Shown: in pieces, positions 1-5,480 of the stretch | Layout: each line of letters opens with the position of its first letter | Numbering within the stretch: the first letter of the stretch is position 1 | The notes under the pieces: generated by a model | Told to the model about the DNA's origin: nothing | Database searches by the model: none | The model's input: only the letters and a program-made list of their open reading frames with translations | NCBI GenBank assembly: GCA_005786815.1 | Contig: SYDB01000150.1 | Span: 1 to 6,755, forward strand | Reading direction: 5' to 3' | DNA length: 6,755 nt | Origin: Burkholderiales bacterium | Lineage (GTDB): Bacteria; Pseudomonadota; Gammaproteobacteria; Burkholderiales; Burkholderiaceae_C | Position numbers and translations under genes: made by a program

Positions 1-81
1 CGCATGGCAGTGATCCTGTGGCAGTGCACGCGCTCGCTGCTGGCGCGAGTCGAGGCGCTGGAGGCGAGGCTCGCGCAGTAA
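1..81 (+). CDS. C-terminal end of an unidentified protein (5' end outside window)
   Basis: Reading from base 1 gives 26 codons and a TAA stop. The last residues (LLARVEALEARLAQ) have the leucine heptad spacing and Glu/Arg/Ala content of a short coiled coil. Such a tail is common at the end of phage tail-fibre proteins, but it is too short to assign a family. The segment is about 69% G+C, far richer than everything to its right, which suggests a different origin (mobile element or prophage edge, or a joined contig). An ATG at base 4 lies in this frame but is probably internal. A second open frame runs to 128 but its Gly/Arg/Ala-rich translation looks like a shadow of GC-rich DNA. Confidence 0.4.
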   Translation, partial: RMAVILWQCTRSLLARVEALEARLAQ

Positions 82-128
82 GACAAAGGACATGGGCACC
101 GTTGCGATCCAAACGCAGTGCTGCTTAA

Positions 129-290
129 AGGCCGATGCAACGCGCCGCTCCTATATTGGCGCGCACACCTATGAAGCGTTGGGGAACTCCAGCCGACATT
201 GCAGGTCCCGTGATGTTCTTGGCAAGTGCACAAGCCCAATTCGTGACTGGCGTCATACTTCCTGTAGACGGCGGATATTTAATTTCTTAA
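129..290 (+). pseudogene. C-terminal remnant of a short-chain dehydrogenase/reductase (SDR)
   Basis: The frame ending at TAA 288-290 reads [20 protein letters not shown], then [21 protein letters not shown] and YLIS. This is the ordinary end of a classical SDR: the R-x-G-x-P-x-D-I-A segment, the FLAS helix, and the VTG...VDGG strand that closes the NAD(P)-dependent oxidoreductase fold. Only about 50 of the usual 250 or so residues are present. The Rossmann GxxxGxG motif and the catalytic Ser-Tyr-Lys are absent. The frame is closed by a TAA at 126-128. Pieces that may continue the protein upstream (LKADA at 125-139; DPNAVLL from 106) lie in the other two frames, so the 5' part looks frame-shifted as well as truncated. 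The stop lies 18 bases before the cupin gene, suggesting the two once formed one operon. The remnant cannot encode a working enzyme. Family call is firm; the exact left boundary is not. Confidence 0.8.
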
Positions 291-308
291 TTTTGAAAGT
301 TATACGTA

Positions 309-803
309 ATGACACCTATTCTTCAACAACCAGGCATCAAAGCCGAAATTGCGATACCTGCTATCCCAGATGACGAGCGCGTGTGGGTTCCGCAAGCACC
401 AGATGTATGGTTTCGCCCGTTGCTGATGAATACTGTTACGGGTAGTTGGTGCAACCTATTGCGCGTACGCAAATCAGGTGTTTTGTCGCGCCATATCCAT
501 CCCTCATGGGTCACGGGCTATGTCATCAAAGGTGCGTGGCGCTATTTAGAGCATGACTGGGTTGCCACTGCTGGTTCTTTTGTCTATGAGCCGCCTGGGG
601 AAATTCACACCTTGGTGGTGGACGAAGTGGTGGGTGAGCCAGAAATGATTACCCAATTCAATATCCATGGGGCGATGGTCTATGTTGACGACAAAGGACA
701 GACGACTGGGTATGAAGATGTATTTACCAAGATAGAGATGTGCCGCAAGCACTATATTGCGGTAGGTCTTGGGGCTGGGTATATCGACCAGTTCATTCGT
801 TAA
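309..803 (+). CDS. Cupin-fold dioxygenase-like protein, 2,4'-dihydroxyacetophenone dioxygenase (DAD) family
   Basis: A 164-residue single-domain cupin. Motif 1 is RHIHPSWVTGYVIKG, giving His62 and His64, and motif 2 is FVYEPPGEIHTL, giving His100. From recalled literature, DAD binds its non-haem iron with His76, His78 and His114, the same 2- and 36-residue spacing, so metal binding is likely. DAD cleaves the C-C bond between the two carbons next to the aromatic ring of a hydroxyaryl ketone, using O2. Other members of this ChrR-like cupin group have unknown substrates, so the reaction here is inferred. No signal peptide is visible, so the protein should be cytoplasmic. ATG 309 is the first start in frame, with a weak GAAAG nine bases upstream at 295-299. 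It follows the SDR remnant by 18 bases and ends at a strong terminator. Family confidence is high; substrate confidence is low. Confidence 0.85.
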   Translation: MTPILQQPGIKAEIAIPAIPDDERVWVPQAPDVWFRPLLMNTVTGSWCNLLRVRKSGVLSRHIHPSWVTGYVIKGAWRYLEHDWVATAGSFVYEPPGEIHTLVVDEVVGEPEMITQFNIHGAMVYVDDKGQTTGYEDVFTKIEMCRKHYIAVGLGAGYIDQFIR

Positions 804-808
804 AAAGT

Positions 809-836
809 AAATGGGGCCACAAGGGCCCCATTTTTT
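809..836. terminator. Rho-independent terminator, probably bidirectional
   Basis: A perfect 10-bp stem pairs 809-818 (AAATGGGGCC) with 824-833 (GGCCCCATTT) around the loop ACAAG. On the plus strand the T run 831-836 follows, six bases after the cupin stop. On the minus strand the stem is followed by an interrupted T tract (complement of TAAAAAG at 801-807). The binding-protein gene, coming from the right, stops at 852, so one hairpin can end both converging transcripts. Confidence 0.9.
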
Positions 837-851
837 ACCTATCAATGCAGT

Positions 852-1907
852 TTAAGGTTTGAAAACGTAACCAGAGCCAATCATGGCATTAGCTGGAATA
901 GCCGGTAAATCAGAAAACAACTTTGGGTTGTCTTTCATGACTTTGAGCATATGCTTTGGTTCGATATGTTTGTTCACATCAAAGGTAGTTTTGATAAGAC
1001 CTAAACGGTTTAAGCGATCTTCAGCACTCCATAAGGCCTTGTAGTTGTTGATAGACAGGCGGCGGTCAGCTTGTTGGATGTTGAACTGCATTGCTGCTTC
1101 TGCCACATCTTGTTTCAGGCCAGGAATCCAACGGGTTGCGACTTGGGCCGCCGCTTTGGGATTGGCGCGCATCCATTGGTCTGCCTCTGAAACAGCGGCG
1201 AGAAATTTCTCAATGGTTTCACCATTCTTTTCAACCCAAGGGCGCAAGGCCACATTAAAGCCGACGTAAGAAATAACGTCTCCGCCACGAATAACTTCAA
1301 TAGCGCCTGGCACGTCTTTCAAACCAATGATAGGTACTGGGTCCCAGCAAGCAAAAGCGTCGATACCTTTGGCTAAAAGAGCCACGGTCATGTCTGGGGG
1401 GGGCGTGTTGACAAGCGTTACGTCAGCAGGGGTGAGACCCGCTTTTTCAAGTAATCCCAACACATACAGATGGTTGATCGTGCCAAAAGAGGCGGCAATT
1501 TTTTTACCTTTGAGGGATTTCAGATCGCCTTTGACAATGCCGGAGCTAGCACCAGCAATCAGCGCGATGGTGGCGTCCCCTCCTAATTTATGGGCACTTC
1601 CGCTGTAGTTGCCAAGCGCCACTAAATCCATACCGCGAAGTACAGCGCCGATCATGGGTACGCCAACTTGCAACATATCGTTCTCACCTGCTTGCAATGA
1701 ATTTAGTGCGTCCACACCCGTCGCATAAGGACGTGCAATGGTTACATCTAAGCCCCATTTTTCAAAGAAACCACGCTCCAGTGCAATGGGTAATCCAATT
1801 TGGTCAATACCCGCCACCATGCCAGCTTTCATCTTGACCAAGTTTTGTGACAGGGTGAGTCCTGGTGCTAACAAGCACAGGCACAGCATCAATTTTTTTA
1901 AAAACAT
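852..1907 (-). CDS. ABC transporter periplasmic substrate-binding protein, NMT1/SsuA/TauA-like
   Basis: A 351-residue periplasmic binding protein that should deliver the substrate to the two permeases encoded upstream. Residues 1 to about 21 form a Sec signal peptide: MFLKK, a Leu/Cys-rich core, then APGLTLSQ. No lipobox cysteine sits at the expected place, so it is probably soluble in the periplasm. The segment GLPIALERGFFEKWGLDV (38-55) is the hallmark N-terminal motif of the NitT/TauT and NMT1/THI5-like family, supported by LKSLKGKKIAASFGT and DAFACWDPVPI in the second lobe. Length is normal for the family. The start is ATG 1905-1907 with AAGGAG seven bases upstream. It is the last gene of the operon, two bases after the small membrane protein gene. 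Residues 169-171 are encoded by a run of eight C. The substrate cannot be told from sequence; sulfonates, nitrate-like anions, pyrimidines and aromatic acids are all transported by relatives. Confidence 0.92.
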   Translation of the reverse strand: MFLKKLMLCLCLLAPGLTLSQNLVKMKAGMVAGIDQIGLPIALERGFFEKWGLDVTIARPYATGVDALNSLQAGENDMLQVGVPMIGAVLRGMDLVALGNYSGSAHKLGGDATIALIAGASSGIVKGDLKSLKGKKIAASFGTINHLYVLGLLEKAGLTPADVTLVNTPPPDMTVALLAKGIDAFACWDPVPIIGLKDVPGAIEVIRGGDVISYVGFNVALRPWVEKNGETIEKFLAAVSEADQWMRANPKAAAQVATRWIPGLKQDVAEAAMQFNIQQADRRLSINNYKALWSAEDRLNRLGLIKTTFDVNKHIEPKHMLKVMKDNPKLFSDLPAIPANAMIGSGYVFKP

Positions 1908-1909
1908 CT

Positions 1910-2239
1910 TCAGTCTCCTTTTAGTGGTTCAATACGTTTTACCCAAAAAGGGCGAGCAAGGACGGATAAATCGTCCCGCTTCACCCCACGAACTTCGATC
2001 CATGTCTCTTCGGCTCCAGAGACTCGACCAAACTGCTGCATGGCCATCACATGAAAGCGGTCTGGAGTAAAAGGCAAAACAACCTGCACATTTACTTTGC
2101 CTTTTCCTTCACGCAAGCTCTCTGCGACTTTGCTAGGAGCCATCACGCCCAGATAGATCTGCCAGACAGCGTATAGCAATATCCCAGCAAAGACAATTCG
2201 GCCTTGCGTGGATTGACGAATGGATTGCCACAACCTCAT
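1910..2239 (-). CDS. Small single-pass membrane protein of unknown function in the ABC importer operon
   Basis: I do not recognise this 109-residue protein. It has a short basic N-terminus (Arg2, Arg8, Arg14), one clear transmembrane helix at about 15-33 (IVFAGILLYAVWQIYLGVM), and a 75-residue soluble tail with alternating hydrophobic residues (VNVQVVLPF; ETWIEVRGV) that suggests beta strands. Positive charges at the N-terminus predict that the tail faces the periplasm. The start codon overlaps the ATPase stop as ATGA (2236-2239), with AAGGTG eight bases upstream, and the stop lies two bases before the binding-protein start. This tight placement between ATPase and binding protein, with its own ribosome site, argues for a real gene that serves the transporter. 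Possible roles, all inferred, are docking of the binding protein, stabilising the permease pair, or sensing substrate. Standard importers of this type do not need such a subunit. Confidence 0.8.
   Translation of the reverse strand: MRLWQSIRQSTQGRIVFAGILLYAVWQIYLGVMAPSKVAESLREGKGKVNVQVVLPFTPDRFHVMAMQQFGRVSGAEETWIEVRGVKRDDLSVLARPFWVKRIEPLKGD
1915..1920 (-). promoter_or_regulatory. Strong Shine-Dalgarno for the binding-protein gene, inside the preceding gene
   Basis: The minus strand reads AAGGAG, then ACTGAAG, then ATG. The AAGGAG is formed by the last codons of the small membrane protein gene (AAA GGA GAC TGA). This is the best ribosome site in the operon and fits the need to make more binding protein than membrane components. 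Confidence 0.75.
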
Positions 2240-2994
2240 GCAGAGCGCACCTTATGTAGGACTTGGGCACTCAGTGCTTTGAAGGTGTCGTCTTCGATCA
2301 AATGCTCCCAAACCCTTGGACGCTCTAGTGCGATAGGCATGTCTTCCAATACGCGTCCTTTACTCAGCACAACTACGCGATCTGAAAGAAATACAGACTC
2401 CGCCACATCGTGGGTGATAAAAAGAATAGTAGGACGACGTTCTTGCCAAATACGGGTTAATTCTTCTTGCAAAGTCATGCGCGTTTGTGCATCGACACTC
2501 GCAAACGGTTCGTCCATCAGCAAAACGTCTGGATTGTTGGCCAAAGCCCGCACCACACCCACGCGCTGTTGCATGCCACCCGACAATTCGTTGGGATACC
2601 TATCAGCAACGTGCTCTAGTCCTACGAGTGATAAAAACTCACGGGCAATACGTTCACATTCGGTTTTTGGAAGACCGCGCATACGTGGTCCAAAGCCCAC
2701 GTTTTCTAAGACAGTTTTCCAAGGGAAGAGGGCAAACGTTTGGAACACAACGCCTCTGTCAGCGCCCGGACCTTTGATGGGCTTGTCATCGATCATGATG
2801 GAGCCGCCTGATGGGGGAATAAATCCAGCAAGCATATTGAGCATGGTTGTTTTACCGCACCCAGATGGGCCAACGATAGAGACAAACTCGCCTTGTTTGA
2901 CGTTGAGTGAAATATCGTGAACAGCAGTGACATTTGCGCCTGCATAAGGATCGAAATATGTCTTTGACAAATTTTGAATGGTCAAACTTTTCAT
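2236..2994 (-). CDS. ABC transporter ATP-binding protein, NitT/TauT type (SsuB/TauB-like)
   Basis: The 252-residue cytoplasmic ATPase powers the importer. All expected motifs are present: Walker A GPSGCGKTT (42-50), Q-loop glutamine in VVFQTFALFPW (Gln85), signature LSGGMQQR (137-144), Walker B VLLMDEP (157-163), D-loop ASVDAQ, and switch histidine in ITHD (His195). The FPWKTV element after the Q-loop is usual for the nitrate/sulfonate/taurine subfamily. I place the start at ATG 2992-2994, which overlaps the stop of the upstream permease as ATGA, exactly like two other junctions of this operon. An upstream in-frame TTG (3010-3012) would add six residues and a longer overlap and is less likely. 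The gene ends in an ATGA overlap with the small membrane protein. There is no C-terminal regulatory domain, so the ATPase itself shows no sign of substrate feedback. Confidence 0.95.
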   Translation of the reverse strand: MKSLTIQNLSKTYFDPYAGANVTAVHDISLNVKQGEFVSIVGPSGCGKTTMLNMLAGFIPPSGGSIMIDDKPIKGPGADRGVVFQTFALFPWKTVLENVGFGPRMRGLPKTECERIAREFLSLVGLEHVADRYPNELSGGMQQRVGVVRALANNPDVLLMDEPFASVDAQTRMTLQEELTRIWQERRPTILFITHDVAESVFLSDRVVVLSKGRVLEDMPIALERPRVWEHLIEDDTFKALSAQVLHKVRSA

Positions 2995-3797
2995 TGTGTA
3001 ACGAGTCCCCAACGTTTACCAGTCGCGCGTTCTATGGGCGCAAGTACCCAACTGTCGACCACGTACCAAAGTGTGCCCAGCACAACCATGCCAAGCAAAA
3101 TTTCAACGACTGATCCAGCGCGTCTTGCATCAAACATCATGAAGCCAATACCACTCGTCCCCACAATAATTTCAGTCGCTATCAAGGCGCGCCATCCATA
3201 GCCCAAACCATTGCGAAGGCCAGTCATGATGTTGGGTAACGCGCCTGGTAATACAACCTCCCATATGACGCGCAATTTGGAAGCGCCAAGACTCAAAGCC
3301 GCACGGTGTAAGTCGGTAGAGACAGATCGCACACCTAAAGAGGTATTCAAAACAATGGGAAAGAGAACCGTATAGACAATCACCAGCGTCATGGTGGTCA
3401 AGCTAAAACCAAACCACACTAACAAAATAGGCAACCAAGCAATATCGCCTATCGCTTGAAAAAACAGCAAAAGTGGCCATACCGCTTGACGAACCCTGTC
3501 ACTCAATCCCACCAAGACGCCTAAAGGTATTCCTAATGTAATCCCAAAAGCTGCTCCAACCGCTAAACGTATAACGCTGTCTTCTAAGTACTGGGTCAAT
3601 ACGCCTCTGTACGTGAGAGTGCCAAATGCGTTAACAACATCGACAGGGCCAGGAAGAAATGCGCGTGGGAAAACAGCCAATTCAGTGACCAATGTCCATG
3701 CAATCAGTAACGGAATAAAGGGAACAAAGCTGCGCAGCGCAGGAAATCGGGCGGTGGAACGCAGGTAGATAGACCAAATGTGTTGCAGTAATTTCAT
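2991..3797 (-). CDS. ABC transporter permease 2, NitT/TauT type (SsuC/TauC-like)
   Basis: A 268-residue inner-membrane permease with about six hydrophobic segments (roughly 24-42, 74-98, 106-128, 132-152, 200-218 and 229-250). The cytoplasmic EAA loop that docks onto the ATPase is at 164-190, with RAALSLGASKL and VVLPGALPNI carrying the conserved glycine and Leu-Pro. This architecture is that of the BPD_transp_1 family in nitrate, sulfonate and taurine importers. The start ATG overlaps the stop of permease 1 as ATGA (3794-3797), and its own stop overlaps the ATPase start. It resembles permease 1 along its length and both finish in a similar VLAP-(I/L)-ERAT-x-x-RWGLV tail, so the pair came from gene duplication. 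Related importers usually use two copies of one permease; here a heterodimer is likely. Confidence 0.93.
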   Translation of the reverse strand: MKLLQHIWSIYLRSTARFPALRSFVPFIPLLIAWTLVTELAVFPRAFLPGPVDVVNAFGTLTYRGVLTQYLEDSVIRLAVGAAFGITLGIPLGVLVGLSDRVRQAVWPLLLFFQAIGDIAWLPILLVWFGFSLTTMTLVIVYTVLFPIVLNTSLGVRSVSTDLHRAALSLGASKLRVIWEVVLPGALPNIMTGLRNGLGYGWRALIATEIIVGTSGIGFMMFDARRAGSVVEILLGMVVLGTLWYVVDSWVLAPIERATGKRWGLVTQ

Positions 3798-4576
3798 GCG
3801 CGCCTCACCAGTCCCCAGCGCTCAATCGTGGCGCGTTCCAGCGGAGCCAGAACCAGCCGGTCAATCACGAGCCAAATAAGTCCAATCACGATCATGCCAA
3901 AAACAATGACTTCGGTCTTATAAAAATCGCGGGCTAAAAACAACATATAGCCTAGCCCCACATTGGTGGCAATCATTTCTGCAGCAATCAAACCACGCCA
4001 TGCAAAACCTAGTCCGGTTCGAATACCTGTGACGATATTGGGCAATGCACCTGGAAGAATCACTTGGGTCAACAATGTCCATCCATTGGCGCCTAGCGAA
4101 GCGGCTGCATGCCGCAATGGCATGGGAATACTGGAGACACCGAGCAGTGTGTTGTAAGTCACTACAAAGAATACGGCGTTGAAAATAACAAAGGTGATGG
4201 CACCAAAACCATACCCAAACCATAGGGTAGCGATAGGAATCCAAGCGATACCCGCTAAAACTGAAAAGAAACGAAAAAGGGGCGATAAAAACTCTGACAC
4301 GACAGGATTAAGGCCCATCGCAACACCCAGAGGAATACTAACAAGAATGGCCAATGCAGTGCCCACAAACACACGTCCAAGGCTAGCTGCAACATGATCG
4401 AAGATGCTTCCATCTTTGACTGACTCTAAGCCTGCAGTAAACACGGCCTCAATACTTGGAAATACCCGCGCATCTACATGAAATATGCGTATGCACAGTT
4501 CCCAAAAAACTAACAAACCAAACAATGGAAGTGCAAACATCAATGCGGAATGTAAGCGTCGGGTCATGAGGATCAT
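3794..4576 (-). CDS. ABC transporter permease 1, NitT/TauT type (SsuC/TauC-like)
   Basis: First gene of the importer operon. It encodes an inner-membrane permease of 260 residues with about six membrane segments and the EAA loop at about 154-180 (LRHAAASLGANGW, then VILPGALPNIVTG), which contacts the ATPase. The family is BPD_transp_1, SsuC/TauC type. The start is uncertain. An in-frame TTG at 4586-4588 gives 264 residues, ATG 4574-4576 gives 260, and ATG 4565-4567 gives 257; none has a good Shine-Dalgarno. I choose 4576 because it is an ATG and a promoter candidate at 4596-4624 would place transcription start near 4588, leaving no room for the TTG. The stop overlaps permease 2 by ATGA. It is a diverged paralogue of permease 2. 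Confidence 0.92.
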   Translation of the reverse strand: MILMTRRLHSALMFALPLFGLLVFWELCIRIFHVDARVFPSIEAVFTAGLESVKDGSIFDHVAASLGRVFVGTALAILVSIPLGVAMGLNPVVSEFLSPLFRFFSVLAGIAWIPIATLWFGYGFGAITFVIFNAVFFVVTYNTLLGVSSIPMPLRHAAASLGANGWTLLTQVILPGALPNIVTGIRTGLGFAWRGLIAAEMIATNVGLGYMLFLARDFYKTEVIVFGMIVIGLIWLVIDRLVLAPLERATIERWGLVRRA

Positions 4577-4636
4577 GTTAACTAGCAAGCATTCAATATT
4601 AGTGTCTCGTAGTTACCAAAACAAACTAGGGTTAAC
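4577..4636. promoter_or_regulatory. Imperfect inverted repeat in the divergent intergenic region, possible operator
   Basis: GTTAACTAG (4577-4585) is mirrored by CTAGGGTTAAC (4626-4636), identical as an inverted repeat except for two extra G. Each arm holds a GTTAAC palindrome, and the arms flank the minus-strand promoter candidate. The spacing of about 40 bases between arms could suit a regulator binding two sites, but no regulator gene is present in the window and the match may be chance. Confidence 0.25.
4596..4624 (-). promoter_or_regulatory. Candidate sigma70 promoter of the ABC importer operon
   Basis: On the minus strand TTGTTT (complement of 4619-4624) and TAATAT (complement of 4596-4601) are separated by 17 bases. 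The matches to the consensus boxes are 3/6 and 4/6, so this is a moderate candidate. It would start transcription near 4588 and leave only a short leader before permease 1. Confidence 0.35.
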
Positions 4637-4658
4637 GCTTGGATAAGTGTCATAAGAT
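4632..4658 (+). promoter_or_regulatory. Weak candidate promoter for the MAPEG gene
   Basis: TAAGAT (4653-4658) could serve as a -10 box, with TTAACG (4632-4637) as a poor -35 box only 15 bases upstream. Given the short 5' region, a promoter for the rightward gene must lie near here, but this exact choice is weak. Confidence 0.2.
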
Positions 4659-4671
4659 ACCCATTTTTCAT

Positions 4672-4675
4672 GGAG
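4672..4675 (+). promoter_or_regulatory. Shine-Dalgarno that fixes the MAPEG start
   Basis: GGAG lies five bases before ATG 4681. It decides for this start over an in-frame TTG at 4639, which has no ribosome site and would add 14 residues that do not look like a membrane protein start. Confidence 0.7.
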
Positions 4676-4680
4676 ACCAC

Positions 4681-5073
4681 ATGCGCTTCGAAACCCAACT
4701 CGACACCGTAGTTATTGCCATCCTGATTGCAGGACTTTTACCGTTGATCTGCGCAGCTATTTCGAAGTGGGGCGATAAAACCTATGACAACCATAACCCC
4801 CGAGCATGGCTAGCCCATCAAAAAGGTTTTCGTGCAAGAGCCAATGCGGCGCAACAAAATTCTTTAGAAGCGTTTCCGTTTTTCGCCATTGGCATCATCT
4901 TGGCATCTTTGGGCGGGGCAGATGGATATGTGATGGAGACCTTGAGTTGGGTCTATGTTGCTGTTCGTATAGCCTATATCGCTTGCTACCTTTTAGACAA
5001 AGCTGCATTGCGCAGTTTGTTTTGGGTGGTGGGGCATGGCATTGTGGTTTATTTGTTCATGCAGGCTCTATAG
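4681..5073 (+). CDS. MAPEG-family integral membrane protein
   Basis: A 130-residue membrane protein with four hydrophobic segments (about 8-28, 63-79, 86-105 and 110-128). Between the first two lies NPRAWLAHQKGFRARANAAQ (39-58) followed by QNSLEAFPFFA, the conserved RAxxAxQNxxEAxPxF pattern of MAPEG proteins (membrane-associated proteins in eicosanoid and glutathione metabolism). Eukaryotic members are trimeric glutathione-dependent enzymes; small bacterial members like this are mostly uncharacterised, so no reaction is assigned. Length is normal for the bacterial family. It is a single gene, divergent from the ABC importer and convergent with the PII-like gene, so no operon partner hints at a role. 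Confidence 0.9.
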   Translation: MRFETQLDTVVIAILIAGLLPLICAAISKWGDKTYDNHNPRAWLAHQKGFRARANAAQQNSLEAFPFFAIGIILASLGGADGYVMETLSWVYVAVRIAYIACYLLDKAALRSLFWVVGHGIVVYLFMQAL

Positions 5074-5084
5074 CTAAACGCGTT

Positions 5085-5114
5085 AATTTTTGGGATTCGG
5101 TAATTCAAAAAATT
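5085..5114. terminator. Weak A/T-rich hairpin between convergent genes
   Basis: AATTTTTG (5085-5092) can pair with CAAAAAATT (5106-5114) with one bulge. It lies in the 54-base gap between the MAPEG stop and the PII-like stop, where a shared terminator is expected. The stem has only one G-C pair, so termination is doubtful. Confidence 0.25.
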
Positions 5115-5127
5115 GGCGTGAAAACCA

Positions 5128-5466
5128 CTATCTACCTGTATCCCCTTGAACTGTTTTATAAAGAAAAACAGCACGTTCAATATCCGTCACCCAAACCAAT
5201 CCATCGCCAATTTGACCTATTTGTGCATTCTGAACTATGGCGTCGACAATGCTGTCACAGACGTCGTCGGGCGCCACAATTTCAATTCGAAATTTGTGTG
5301 TGTAGTCGGTTAGTTCTTCTTTTAAATTAGATGGTGAATGCAAACTAGGTGCAGAGCACCCTTCCGCTTTACTGACAGTCATGCCAGGAAAACCAACTAA
5401 AGTGCGAAACTTTTCACGCAATAGGGGGAGTTTTGCAGGACGAATAATGGCTTTGATTTCTTTCAT
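5128..5466 (-). CDS. PII-like signalling protein linked to the metal-efflux pump
   Basis: A 112-residue protein that aligns with GlnB/GlnK from end to end: MKEIKAIIRPAKL at the N-terminus, a T-loop at about 37-57, KFRIEIVAPDD (58-68) and GQIGDGLVWV (84-93). Classical PII proteins are trimers that sense ATP/ADP and 2-oxoglutarate and control nitrogen enzymes. Here no tyrosine stands where Tyr51 would be uridylylated, and Lys90, Arg101 and Arg103, which contact ATP phosphates in GlnB, align with Leu90, Phe101 and Tyr103. Nitrogen control is therefore unlikely. A divergent PII group found beside cation-efflux genes (called PII-NG) has been described and fits this context. ATG 5464-5466 is chosen over an in-frame TTG at 5484 because it matches the family start and has GAAAG seven bases upstream. 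It begins 14 bases after the pump stop, so the two are probably co-transcribed. Role in efflux control is inferred. Confidence 0.88.
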   Translation of the reverse strand: MKEIKAIIRPAKLPLLREKFRTLVGFPGMTVSKAEGCSAPSLHSPSNLKEELTDYTHKFRIEIVAPDDVCDSIVDAIVQNAQIGQIGDGLVWVTDIERAVFLYKTVQGDTGR

Positions 5467-5480
5467 GGCGGTACTTTCAA

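Noticed and set aside
92..373. Plus-strand 93-codon reading frame overlapping the SDR remnant and cupin start
   Set aside because: The SDR-like protein signal lies in a different frame across the same bases; this frame is Cys/Arg/Ser-rich without family resemblance and runs into the cupin gene.
546..845. Minus-strand 99-codon reading frame antisense to the cupin
   Set aside because: It spans the terminator and has no recognisable domain; the cupin on the plus strand explains the sequence.
1890..1907. Slippery-looking TTTTTAAAAAAA at the start of the binding-protein gene
   Set aside because: It encodes the ordinary Phe-Leu-Lys-Lys of a signal peptide; no downstream structure or alternative product supports programmed frameshifting.
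2204..2920. Plus-strand 238-codon reading frame antisense to the ATPase gene
   Set aside because: Translation is Ser/Arg/Pro-rich low-quality protein, and the opposite strand carries every ABC ATPase motif in order. It is a shadow frame.
3918..4244. Minus-strand 108-codon frame inside permease 1
   Set aside because: It is an out-of-frame reading of the permease gene, rich in Cys, Arg and His, with no start signal.
5077..5084. AACGCGTT palindrome after the MAPEG stop
   Set aside because: Eight bases with no partner, no T run and no repeat elsewhere; likely chance.
4806..5330. Plus-strand 174-codon reading frame crossing the MAPEG and PII-like genes
   Set aside because: It overlaps the end of MAPEG in another frame and continues antisense to the PII-like gene; composition (Cys/Arg/His-rich) shows no protein family.
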